Source: Marinobacterium rhizophilum
GTDB lineage: Bacteria; Pseudomonadota; Gammaproteobacteria; Pseudomonadales; Balneatricaceae
Length of the DNA stretch: 64,000 nucleotides
NCBI RefSeq assembly: GCF_024397915.1
Contig: NZ_CP073347.1
Location: forward strand, 1,302,001 to 1,366,000
Direction of reading: 5' to 3'
Shown: one piece after another, positions 42,987-51,244 of the stretch
How the letters are laid out: each line of letters opens with the position of its first letter
Numbering within the stretch: the first letter of the stretch is position 1
Notes under the pieces: generated by a model
What the model was told of the DNA's origin: nothing
What the model saw: only the letters and a program-made list of their open reading frames with translations
Databases searched by the model: none
Program-made: the position numbers and the translations under genes

Positions 42987-44333
42987 TTATGTCGGATCAT
43001 AGCGACGCCGCGCGCTCCTGGCATCAAGGCCGGCCAGATGATCCAGTTTGTCGGCGATTTTTTGTTCCAGCCCTCGCCGGCTCGGTTTGTAGTATTGCCG
43101 CTGTGCAATCGCCTCCGGCAGGTAAACCTCCCCGGCGGCATAGGCGCCGTCTTCATCGTGGGCATAGCGGTACTCCTCGCCATAACCCAAATCCTGCATC
43201 AGCCGGGTCGGGGCGTTTCGCAGGTGCGCCGGCACCTCGAGACTGGCATCGGCAGCCACATCGGCACGGCACTGATTGAAGGCACGATACACCGCGTTGC
43301 TCTTGGGGGCACAGGCGCAGTAGATGGCGGCCTGGGCAATGGCACGCTCGCCTTCGGAGGGACCAACGCGCTCGAACGCATCCCAGGCGGACAGCGCCAC
43401 CTGCATGGCCCGGGGGTCGGCGTTGCCGATATCTTCCGAGGCAATGGCCACCAGGCGGCGCGCCACGTACAACGGATCGCAGCCGCCATCGAGCATGCGG
43501 CAATACCAGTACAGGGCGCCATCAGGGGATGAGCCGCGCACCGACTTGTGAAACGCGGAAATCATGTCGTAGAACAGGTCACCCTGCTTGTCGAAGCGCC
43601 GCCCGCCCGCGCCAAGGACTTCGGTCATGACCGACTCATCGATGCGCTCGACATCGCCATCGGGCTGGGCCAGGTCGGTGGCAATCTCCAGCAGGTTCAG
43701 TGCCCGTCGCGCATCGCCATCGGCCGCCGCGGCTATCTGTTCCAGTACACCCTGGGCAACATCCAGCGGACGCAGCCCCAGGCCACGATCAGTGTCTTTC
43801 AAGGCATGGCGCAGCAAAGCCAGCAGGTCAGCTACCTCCAGGCTGCGCAACAGGTAGACGCGGGCACGGGACAGCAAGGCGTTATTGAGTTCGAACGACG
43901 GGTTTTCCGTGGTCGCGCCGACGAAAATAACGGTGCCATCTTCAATGTAGGGGAGAAAGGCATCCTGCTGGGATTTGTTGAAGCGGTGCACCTCGTCCAC
44001 AAACAGGATGCTTTTGCGCCCGGACTGGGCCTTGTAGGCTCGTGCCTCGTCGATCGCGGCCCGGATGTCCTTGACCCCCGACAGCACCGCCGACAGGGTA
44101 ATAAAATGGGCATCGATCTGCCGGGCCATGAGGCGCGCCAGGGTGGTTTTTCCAACCCCCGGCGGGCCCCAGAAAATCATCGAGTGGGCAACGCCCTGCT
44201 CCAGCGCCAGGCGCAATGGCTTGCCGGGCGCCAGCAGATGCTGCTGGCCGGCGTATTCATCCAGGTTGCGGGGGCGAATGCGGGCAGCCAGCGGCTCGTA
44301 GCCCGGTGTGGTATCGGCAAACAGGTCGTCCAT
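42987..44333 (-). CDS. rarA: Replication-associated recombination protein A (RarA/MgsA)
   Basis: 448 residues. AAA+ core with Walker A GPPGVGKTTLARLMA, Walker B SILFVDEVHRFNKSQQDAFL, and sensor region FVGATTENPSFELN. The C-terminal tetramerisation domain includes YWYCRMLDGGCDPLYVARRLV. It acts at stalled replication forks. Its ATG shares a base with the lolA stop (TGATG), which indicates coupling. Confidence 0.96.
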   Translation of the reverse strand: MDDLFADTTPGYEPLAARIRPRNLDEYAGQQHLLAPGKPLRLALEQGVAHSMIFWGPPGVGKTTLARLMARQIDAHFITLSAVLSGVKDIRAAIDEARAYKAQSGRKSILFVDEVHRFNKSQQDAFLPYIEDGTVIFVGATTENPSFELNNALLSRARVYLLRSLEVADLLALLRHALKDTDRGLGLRPLDVAQGVLEQIAAAADGDARRALNLLEIATDLAQPDGDVERIDESVMTEVLGAGGRRFDKQGDLFYDMISAFHKSVRGSSPDGALYWYCRMLDGGCDPLYVARRLVAIASEDIGNADPRAMQVALSAWDAFERVGPSEGERAIAQAAIYCACAPKSNAVYRAFNQCRADVAADASLEVPAHLRNAPTRLMQDLGYGEEYRYAHDEDGAYAAGEVYLPEAIAQRQYYKPSRRGLEQKIADKLDHLAGLDARSARRRYDPT

Positions 44334-44968
44334 CAGGCACCCGGGTCGACAATCAGGTCGGCACCTGGCGGCACATCAAAACTGAACAGCTCAGCATCCA
44401 GCGCCGGATTCAGCTGCTGGCCGTGAAAGGCAATGGTGGTACGCTGACCAAGGGAATCCTCCAGCATCAGCTGCCCAATCTGTTGCTCGACAAACAGCAG
44501 GCGAATGCGGGTAAAGGTGCCCTGATCACTGCGCGGCAGCAGTTCGAACAGCGTTTCGCTACCGGACTCATGCACCAGGCTGATGCTGAAGTCCTCGCCC
44601 AGGCGGTCGACCTGGCCATTCAGAATCAGCGCAGGCGCACTGTTGCCGTTGGTATCGAAGGGCTTGCGCGTAACCTGCATCAGGTCGGGATCGTAAATCC
44701 ACAGGAAGGTACCGTCATTGACGATAACCTGGGGAAAAGGCTCTTCACTGGTCCAGCGAAACAGGTTGGGCTTGCGCAACTGCAGGGTTCCGTTGGTCGC
44801 CTCGGTACGTTGACCGTTGTCGGACACGGAAAACTGCTCGAACTCCGAACTGAAGGTCTCGTAGCCCTGCAACATCTGCTGTAGCCGGGCATCGGCATCC
44901 AGCGCCCAGAGTGGCGTCGAAAATAGCGATAAGAGGCCTGCAAAACCAACAGCAACTAATTGTTTCAT
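44333..44968 (-). CDS. lolA: Outer-membrane lipoprotein carrier protein LolA
   Basis: 211 residues with a signal peptide (residues 1-22, cleavage near PLWA-LDADA). LolA half-barrel features include LRKPNLFRWTSEEPFPQVIVNDGTFLWIYDPDL. The ATG at 44968 lies two bases after the ftsK stop; a TTG at 44974 is also in frame. It carries lipoproteins across the periplasm from LolCDE to LolB. Confidence 0.95.
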   Translation of the reverse strand: MKQLVAVGFAGLLSLFSTPLWALDADARLQQMLQGYETFSSEFEQFSVSDNGQRTEATNGTLQLRKPNLFRWTSEEPFPQVIVNDGTFLWIYDPDLMQVTRKPFDTNGNSAPALILNGQVDRLGEDFSISLVHESGSETLFELLPRSDQGTFTRIRLLFVEQQIGQLMLEDSLGQRTTIAFHGQQLNPALDAELFSFDVPPGADLIVDPGA

Positions 44969-44970
44969 AA

Positions 44971-47625
44971 TCAATCTCTCGGTGGCGGTGGCGCGAGCAC
45001 TTCGCGCTGACCATTACTGCCTGCCGGCGTGACAACCCCGGCAGCTTCCATGGTTTCAATCATGCGGGCGGCGCGGTTGTAACCAATCTTCAACTTGCGC
45101 TGCACGCTCGAAATCGATGCCTTGCGGCTTTCCAACACAAAGGCCACAGCCTCGTCGTACAGGGCGTCCTGCTCGTCATCGAACAGCCCCGCCGAGGGCG
45201 CGCCGCCTTCCGACGGGTCGGTGAGAATGTCATCGATATATTCAGGTGCGCCATAGAGCTTCCAGGCCTCGACGATGCGGTGCACTTCGTCGTCACTGAC
45301 AAAGGCACCGTGCACGCGGTTGGGCACACTGACACCGGCGGGCAGGTACAGCATGTCACCGTTACCCAGCAGGTTTTCAGCACCCGACTGATCCAGGATC
45401 GTGCGCGAATCGATCTTGGACGACACCTGGAAAGCAATCCGGGTCGGCACGTTGGCCTTGATCAGGCCGGTGATCACGTCCACCGAGGGCCGCTGCGTGG
45501 CGAGGATCAGGTGAATGCCGGCCGCACGGGCCTTCTGGGCAATTCGGGCGATCAGTTCTTCTACCTTCTTGCCGACGATCATCATCATGTCGGCAAACTC
45601 GTCGATCACGACCACAATGTACGGCAGGGTGTCGAGCTCCGGTGCCGGGGTGTCGAACGGCAGGCCTTCCTGCTCCGGATTCCACAGCGGATCCTTGATC
45701 GCCTGGCCCTGCTCCCGCGCATTGAGGAGCTTCTCGTTAAAGCCCGCGAGATTGCGCACCCCCATCTTGGCCATCAGCTTGTAACGCCGTTCCATTTCGG
45801 CAACACACCAGCGCAGACCACCGGCAGCTTCCTTCATGTCGGTAATAACCGGTGTCAGCAGGTGCGGAATCCCTTCGTAAATAGACAGCTCCAGCATTTT
45901 GGGGTCCACCATCATCAGGCGCACCTCATCGGGCGTCGCCTTGAACAGCAGGCTGAGCAGCATGGCATTGACGCCCACCGACTTGCCCGACCCCGTGGTA
46001 CCGGCCACCAGCAAGTGAGGCATCTTGGCCAGATTCACCACCACCGGGTTACCGGCGATATCGTTGCCCAGCCCCAGGGTCAGCTTGGATGACGCTTCGC
46101 GGTAAGGTTTGGAGTTCAGCACCTCACTCAGGCGCACGGTCTGGCGGGACTCATTGGGAATTTCGATACCCACCACCGACTTGCCGGGAATCACTTCCAC
46201 CACCCGCACGCTGAGCACCGCCATGGAGCGGGCCAGATCCTTGGCCAGGTTGGTGATCTTGCTGGCCTTGACGCCAGGGGCGGGCTGCAGTTCAAAGCGT
46301 GTAATGACCGGGCCCGGGTTAACCTCCACCACCTCGGCGACCACACCGAAGTCCTTCAGCTTGTCTTCCAGCAGGCGCGACATCATCTCGAGCTGATCGT
46401 CGGTATAGCCCTGCTCCTGGTGCAACTCCGGCGGGTCCAGCAGGTCCAGCGAAGGCACCTGCTGACGCACCGTGCGAACGCCACTGCGAGCCTCATGCTC
46501 CAGCCCCAGGTCGCTGTCCTGCATCGGCTTGTGCGCTTCGGCCAGCGGCACGATACGGACACCCTTGCGGACCGCCTCTTCCGTCACCGCAACAGCGCTG
46601 TCGGCGGCCGGCGCCAGGCGACCTGCAGCAGCATCTCCAAGCCCGGATGCGGTAGCATCAGCTACCTGCGATAGCGCGACAGAAGATTCATCATTCGCTA
46701 CCTGCGCCGCAACCGGGTTCGCGGCCCGCTCATCCCCTGCAAACGCAAAACTGGGTTCGACACGCTCAGGGGGCGCTACGGTCCGGGTCACTCCCGTCTC
46801 AGCAGGGGACAACGGGCTGTCGCCACCGGTAAACTCCGGCGTCAGAAACAGCGGGGCCTGCTCCTCACTCAGGGGCGTACCCCTGTGCGCAGGCTCCGTG
46901 CGCACGCGCGCGCTGGACACGCTGCTGCTGTACTCCTTCGCCCGGGCTGTTGCTGTATCTGGAACCTCGGCACTCCCTGAACGGGATGTACGGCGTACCG
47001 GCAGCCGGCCCAACCCCCGCAGCCGGGAAAAGGCAGACAAGAGGGCACGGCCGATCGATTCCAGCGCCTGGCCGACCGAGACCTCAACATAACAGGTCAG
47101 GCCCACCAACATCAGCGTCCAGAGCACAACAGACCCGCCGAGCACACTGAACCAGGACACGACCCAGTCCGACAGCGCCTGGCCAATCAGGCCGCCGGAG
47201 GTAAAGGGGTACTCGAACAGGCTATTGGAAATATGCAGTGATGCCAGGGCACAGAGTCCGGCCACAAAAACCAGCGCGCCCGTTGCTCGCAGAATAAGGT
47301 ACGGCATGCCATCGAGCAGCGAGACCTTGCGGCGCACAAGAAAACGCAGCGACGGGTAAAGCATCAGCAACGGCACAAGCCAGGCGCCGACACCGACAAA
47401 GGAAAACAGCCAGTCGGCCACCCAGGCGCCCGTGGTGCCGGCCAGATTTCTGACTTCGGGATGATAGCCCAGATGCGACCAGCCGGGATCCCGGCTGTCA
47501 TACCCCAGCACCGCAATCATCAGATACAGGCAAACGCCCAGCACCAACATTAGCGCTGATTCCTTGGCAATACGTACCAGCAGTTCCGCAAACGACAGAG
47601 ATGCTTTCAAATTCTGTTCACTCAA
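44971..47625 (-). CDS. ftsK: DNA translocase FtsK
   Basis: 884 residues from a TTG at 47625, chosen because AAGGG lies seven bases upstream and the protein then begins SEQNLKAS, as other FtsK proteins do; in-frame starts further upstream are also possible. Four transmembrane helices (about residues 20-180) are followed by a low-complexity linker (about 190-400), the RecA-like motor (Walker A AGTTGSGKSVGVNAM; VVVIDEFADMMM) and the C-terminal gamma winged helix (VQRKLKIGYNRAARMIE) that reads KOPS. It couples chromosome dimer resolution to division. Confidence 0.95.
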   Translation of the reverse strand: MSEQNLKASLSFAELLVRIAKESALMLVLGVCLYLMIAVLGYDSRDPGWSHLGYHPEVRNLAGTTGAWVADWLFSFVGVGAWLVPLLMLYPSLRFLVRRKVSLLDGMPYLILRATGALVFVAGLCALASLHISNSLFEYPFTSGGLIGQALSDWVVSWFSVLGGSVVLWTLMLVGLTCYVEVSVGQALESIGRALLSAFSRLRGLGRLPVRRTSRSGSAEVPDTATARAKEYSSSVSSARVRTEPAHRGTPLSEEQAPLFLTPEFTGGDSPLSPAETGVTRTVAPPERVEPSFAFAGDERAANPVAAQVANDESSVALSQVADATASGLGDAAAGRLAPAADSAVAVTEEAVRKGVRIVPLAEAHKPMQDSDLGLEHEARSGVRTVRQQVPSLDLLDPPELHQEQGYTDDQLEMMSRLLEDKLKDFGVVAEVVEVNPGPVITRFELQPAPGVKASKITNLAKDLARSMAVLSVRVVEVIPGKSVVGIEIPNESRQTVRLSEVLNSKPYREASSKLTLGLGNDIAGNPVVVNLAKMPHLLVAGTTGSGKSVGVNAMLLSLLFKATPDEVRLMMVDPKMLELSIYEGIPHLLTPVITDMKEAAGGLRWCVAEMERRYKLMAKMGVRNLAGFNEKLLNAREQGQAIKDPLWNPEQEGLPFDTPAPELDTLPYIVVVIDEFADMMMIVGKKVEELIARIAQKARAAGIHLILATQRPSVDVITGLIKANVPTRIAFQVSSKIDSRTILDQSGAENLLGNGDMLYLPAGVSVPNRVHGAFVSDDEVHRIVEAWKLYGAPEYIDDILTDPSEGGAPSAGLFDDEQDALYDEAVAFVLESRKASISSVQRKLKIGYNRAARMIETMEAAGVVTPAGSNGQREVLAPPPPRD

Positions 47626-48058
47626 ACAACAAGCCCTTAATTTAGCCCGATTTTTCAGGCCAACAACATACCACAATTGGCGGTTTGGGTTGACTCGCTA
47701 TTGATGCAAAGACATGAATAAGCGATAGTTACCCGCAATACGGCAATGGCGGTTTGCGATGCAGGACAACAGCTGCAAATCGCAATGTATAACCAGTTTC
47801 CCTAGACTATACAGGGCAAGTCTGACAGCCGGCTGAACGTGCGCAGGCGATATTGCTTCCCGTCGCCATACAGGCTCAGATCAGCTACGGGATTGAATTA
47901 CGCCCCCGCCGCCCTCACTTTCAGGAGCCTGTCCGGCAATGACCGCCCTCCTCTGCAGTGGTACCACCTGCATGAGCGCCGTTTCCTGAACAGAGCCGAC
48001 AGATACCCGGCGCCCTGGGCGCCCGGCACAGTTACTTAAACATCGACACGGATTGAAC
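47626..48058. other. Divergent ftsK-trxB intergenic region
   Basis: About 430 bp with no convincing gene. It is locally less GC-rich at 47690-47820, where the ftsK and trxB promoters are likely to be. I see no clear paired -35/-10 boxes. Confidence 0.4.
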
Positions 48059-49015
48059 ATGAGCGAAGTCAAACATCACCGTCTTATTATTCTTGGTTCC
48101 GGCCCCGCCGGCTACACCGCCGCGGTGTATGCCGCCCGAGCCAACCTCAACCCGGTCATCATCACCGGCATGCAGGCCGGTGGTCAGCTGACCACCACCA
48201 CCGATGTCGACAACTGGCCGGGGGATGCCGAAGGCGTACAGGGCCCCGAACTGATGCAGCGCATGCAGGCACACGCCGAACGTTTCAATACCGAAATTCT
48301 GTTCGACCACATCAACGAAACCGACCTGCGCAGCCGCCCGTTCCGCCTCAAGGGTGACATGGGCACCTACACCTGTGATGCCCTGATCATTGCCACCGGT
48401 GCATCGGCCCAGTACCTGGGACTGCCCTCGGAAGAAGCCTTCATGGGCAAGGGCGTTTCTGCCTGCGCCACCTGCGACGGCTTCTTTTACCGCGGCCAGA
48501 AAGTCGCGGTCGTCGGCGGCGGCAACACGGCTGTCGAAGAAGCACTGTACCTGTCCAACATCGCCGCCGAAGTGACCCTGGTACACCGCCGCGACAGCCT
48601 GCGTTCCGAGAAAATCCTGCAGGACAAGCTGTTCGAGCGCGCCAAGAACGGCAATATCAAAATCGTCTGGAACCATACCCTGGACGAAGTCCTGGGCGAC
48701 GAGACCGGCGTCACCGGCATGCGCATCCGCAGCACCGAGGATGACAGCAGCCAGGACATTGATCTGGCAGGCGTGTTTATCGCCATCGGCCACAAGCCCA
48801 ACACCGACATTTTCGAAGGCCAGCTGGACATGCACGATGGCTACCTGAAAATTCGTTCGGGCCTCGAAGGCAACGCCACCGCCACCAGCGTCCCGGGCGT
48901 GTTTGCCGCCGGTGACGTCAGCGATCATGTCTATCGCCAGGCCGTGACGTCCGCAGGCTTTGGCTGCATGGCCGCCCTGGATGCAGAGCGCTACCTCGAC
49001 GACCTGGAAAAGTAA
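48059..49015 (+). CDS. trxB: Thioredoxin reductase
   Basis: 318 residues from the ATG at 48059; an in-frame TTG at 48053 is less likely. FAD-binding GSGPAGYTAAVYAARANL, redox motif CATCDG, NADPH-binding VVGGGNTAVEEALYL, and C-terminal GVFAAGDVSDHVYRQAVTSAG are present. It reduces thioredoxin with NADPH. Confidence 0.97.
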   Translation: MSEVKHHRLIILGSGPAGYTAAVYAARANLNPVIITGMQAGGQLTTTTDVDNWPGDAEGVQGPELMQRMQAHAERFNTEILFDHINETDLRSRPFRLKGDMGTYTCDALIIATGASAQYLGLPSEEAFMGKGVSACATCDGFFYRGQKVAVVGGGNTAVEEALYLSNIAAEVTLVHRRDSLRSEKILQDKLFERAKNGNIKIVWNHTLDEVLGDETGVTGMRIRSTEDDSSQDIDLAGVFIAIGHKPNTDIFEGQLDMHDGYLKIRSGLEGNATATSVPGVFAAGDVSDHVYRQAVTSAGFGCMAALDAERYLDDLEK

Positions 49016-49083
49016 GCCCCCGCCTCGCGCCACCCGGGCAGGCCCTGCGGCCTGCCCGCCGCCCTTACCATAGGGAAACCTCG

Positions 49084-49785
49084 ATGATTTCCTGGCTGTC
49101 CCGCACCTCGCATCAGTTTCCACCGGCGTCACAGGCCCTCAGTGACCCCAACGGACTGCTCGCCGCCGGCGGTGACTTGAGTCCCGAGCGACTACTCAGT
49201 GCCTACCGCAATGGCATCTTCCCCTGGTACAACCCCGGCGAGCCCATTCTGTGGTGGAGTCCCGATCCGCGCTGCGTCATCTATACCGACCGCCTGCATA
49301 TCTCCCGCAGCCTGCGAAAACGCCTGCGGCGCGACAATTACCAGGTCACCTTTAACCAGGCCTTCGGTGCAGTCATGGAGGGTTGCGCCGCGCCGCGCTC
49401 TGGCGCCAGCGGCACCTGGATCAGTCGCGAAATGCATGCTGCCTACAATCGGCTGCATCAAGACGGTCAGGCACAGTCGGTCGAGGTCTGGCAGGACGGC
49501 GAACTGGCAGGCGGCCTCTACGGTATCGCAGCGGGACGCATGTTCTTTGGTGAATCCATGTTCAGTCGCCGTACCGATGCCTCCAAAATCGCCTTCGCCT
49601 GGCTGGTCGAACAACTTAAAAACTGGGACTATCCTTTAATTGATTGCCAGGTTCACAACCCGCACCTCGTTACTCTGGGCGCCGAAGAGATCCCACGGGA
49701 AACCTTTCTTCAGGAACTGAATCGAAATATCGACATCCCGTGCACGACAACCTGGAAATTCGAAATCGATGCCAGTGTATTTTGA
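49084..49785 (+). CDS. aat: Leucyl/phenylalanyl-tRNA--protein transferase
   Basis: 233 residues. Conserved segments include DPNGLLAAGGDLSPERLLSAYRNGIFPWY, WWSPDPRCV and GGLYGIAAGRMFFGESMFS. It adds Leu or Phe to N-terminal Arg/Lys of proteins for ClpAPS degradation. The clpA-clpS genes lie 1.5 kb downstream, so the N-degron pathway is clustered here. Confidence 0.97.
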   Translation: MISWLSRTSHQFPPASQALSDPNGLLAAGGDLSPERLLSAYRNGIFPWYNPGEPILWWSPDPRCVIYTDRLHISRSLRKRLRRDNYQVTFNQAFGAVMEGCAAPRSGASGTWISREMHAAYNRLHQDGQAQSVEVWQDGELAGGLYGIAAGRMFFGESMFSRRTDASKIAFAWLVEQLKNWDYPLIDCQVHNPHLVTLGAEEIPRETFLQELNRNIDIPCTTTWKFEIDASVF

Positions 49786-49797
49786 GGGCAAAGCTCC

Positions 49798-50505
49798 GTG
49801 ACCACCCTGCGACAACTGCACTTTTACTCCACACCAGAGCACGAGTGCAGTTACATCCCCGGCCGCATGGCCCGCACCCTCTTTGTGGACCCCCAGGCCA
49901 TCATCAGCACGGACGCCTACAGCCAGCTGTCAGAGCTGGGGTTTCGTCGCAGCGGCAGGCACATCTATCGCCCGCACTGCGAAGGCTGCCAGGCCTGCGT
50001 CTCGGTGCGCATACCGGTGGACAGCTACAGACCCGGAAAAAGCCAGAAACGCGTCCTGAACCGCAACCGGGACCTGTCGTGTCAGCGCGTGATGCCGATC
50101 ATGACCGACGAGCATTACGCCCTCTATGCGCGCTATATCAACTCCCGCCATGCCGACGGTGATATGTACCCCCCCTCGGCGGAACAGTTCCGCGCCTTCC
50201 TGGTAGAGGGGCACGACAGCAGCTTTTTCTTCGAAGTACGCCTGAATGATCAGCTCCTGGCCGTTGCCGTGACCGACCAGCTGGCCCAGGGACTCTCCGC
50301 GATCTATACCTTCTACGACCCGGACCTCGGCAAGCGGAGCCTGGGAACCTACTGCATCCTCACCCAGATAGAACAGACCCGCCAGTTGGGCCTGCCCTAT
50401 CTCTACCTGGGTTACTGGGTGAAGCAATGCCAGAAAATGAGCTACAAGATTGGCTACCGGCCGCTGCAATTGCTGCTTGATGGCCACTGGAGCGAACTGC
50501 GATAG
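49798..50505 (+). CDS. bpt: Aspartate/glutamate leucyltransferase (bacterial ATE family)
   Basis: 235 residues from a GTG at 49798, 12 bp after aat. The N-terminal Cys region (HECSYIPGRMARTLFVDP; HCEGCQACVSVRI) and C-terminal YLGYWVKQCQKMSYKI fit the R-transferase family. The bacterial Bpt subgroup adds Leu to Asp/Glu N-termini. It shares the N-degron route with Aat and ClpS. Confidence 0.95.
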   Translation: MTTLRQLHFYSTPEHECSYIPGRMARTLFVDPQAIISTDAYSQLSELGFRRSGRHIYRPHCEGCQACVSVRIPVDSYRPGKSQKRVLNRNRDLSCQRVMPIMTDEHYALYARYINSRHADGDMYPPSAEQFRAFLVEGHDSSFFFEVRLNDQLLAVAVTDQLAQGLSAIYTFYDPDLGKRSLGTYCILTQIEQTRQLGLPYLYLGYWVKQCQKMSYKIGYRPLQLLLDGHWSELR

Positions 50506-50646
50506 TGACTTCAGCGCTCGAATCTCTTTGATATAACACCGCTTTTAAGGCAGAATACGGCGCTTCACTGAGAAGCGCTGAAATTATTCGCATTAAATCA
50601 GCGTAGAAGACTGGGTTAGCAACAGCTTTAACAAGGTAGGTACTGA

Positions 50647-50865
50647 ATGGCCAAAGAAGATAGCATTGAAATGGAAGGCACCGTTATCGACACGCTGCCG
50701 AACACCATGTTTCGCGTAGAACTCGAGAACGGTCACGTTGTGACAGCACACATTTCCGGCAAAATGCGCAAAAACTACATCCGCATTCTGACCGGCGACA
50801 AAGTCAAAGTCGAACTGACGCCCTACGACCTGAGCAAGGGTCGCATCGTCTACCGCGCTCGCTGA
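50647..50865 (+). CDS. infA: Translation initiation factor IF-1
   Basis: 72 residues forming a single S1/OB domain (MEGTVIDTLPNTMFRVELENG; VTAHISGKMRKNYIRI). Length is exact for the family. AAGGTAGGTACTGA precedes the ATG. Confidence 0.98.
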   Translation: MAKEDSIEMEGTVIDTLPNTMFRVELENGHVVTAHISGKMRKNYIRILTGDKVKVELTPYDLSKGRIVYRAR

Positions 50866-50907
50866 TTGCACGCCATACACCCAGCTCTCTTCCGCTTTAT
50901 CAGCTTC

Positions 50908-50931
50908 AGTGGCAGCACCCTCGCTGCCACT
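50908..50931 (+). terminator. Possible infA terminator hairpin
   Basis: AGTGGCAGC (50908-50916) pairs with GCTGCCACT (50923-50931) over six bases. There is no T-tract, so termination may be Rho-dependent or inefficient. The remaining 300 bp to the end of clpA show no tRNA or gene, although enterobacteria carry a serine tRNA gene at this place. Confidence 0.45.
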
Positions 50932-51195
50932 GTGCTGCATACGCTACCCTCGTGCCCGCCTTGCCCCATCGCTCCGCCGCCTGATCGGTCGTCCAACAAA
51001 GCCCCATAAAGCCCCGCAACGCCAGTCATGCAATCATCGACAGCAAAGATGCGCCCGCAATAATCAGACCAAGCAAACGGACATCAAACCAGGATAGTAG
51101 CGCAAGGACTTGGCTGTTTAAGCCGGACATGCATTACCGGCTTGAGCGACTGCAGCCATGCCTGAAAAGGCGCCTGGCGACCTATGGATCAAGAA

Positions 51196-51229
51196 TGGCT
51201 GGCCAGGGTTTCAAACCCAGGGCCAGCCA
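51196..51229 (-). terminator. Long hairpin downstream of clpA
   Basis: TGGCTGGCC (51196-51204) and GGCCAGCCA (51221-51229) enclose an inner stem GGGTTT/AAACCC. It lies 15 bp after the clpA stop. The T-run on the minus strand is short (TTCTT), so this is a weak or Rho-assisted terminator. Confidence 0.55.
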
Positions 51230-51244
51230 GTGTCAACCAAGATG

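Noticed and set aside
50866..51244. Serine tRNA between infA and clpA as in enterobacteria
   Set aside because: No cloverleaf or tRNA-like 3' end was found on either strand; only hairpins are present.
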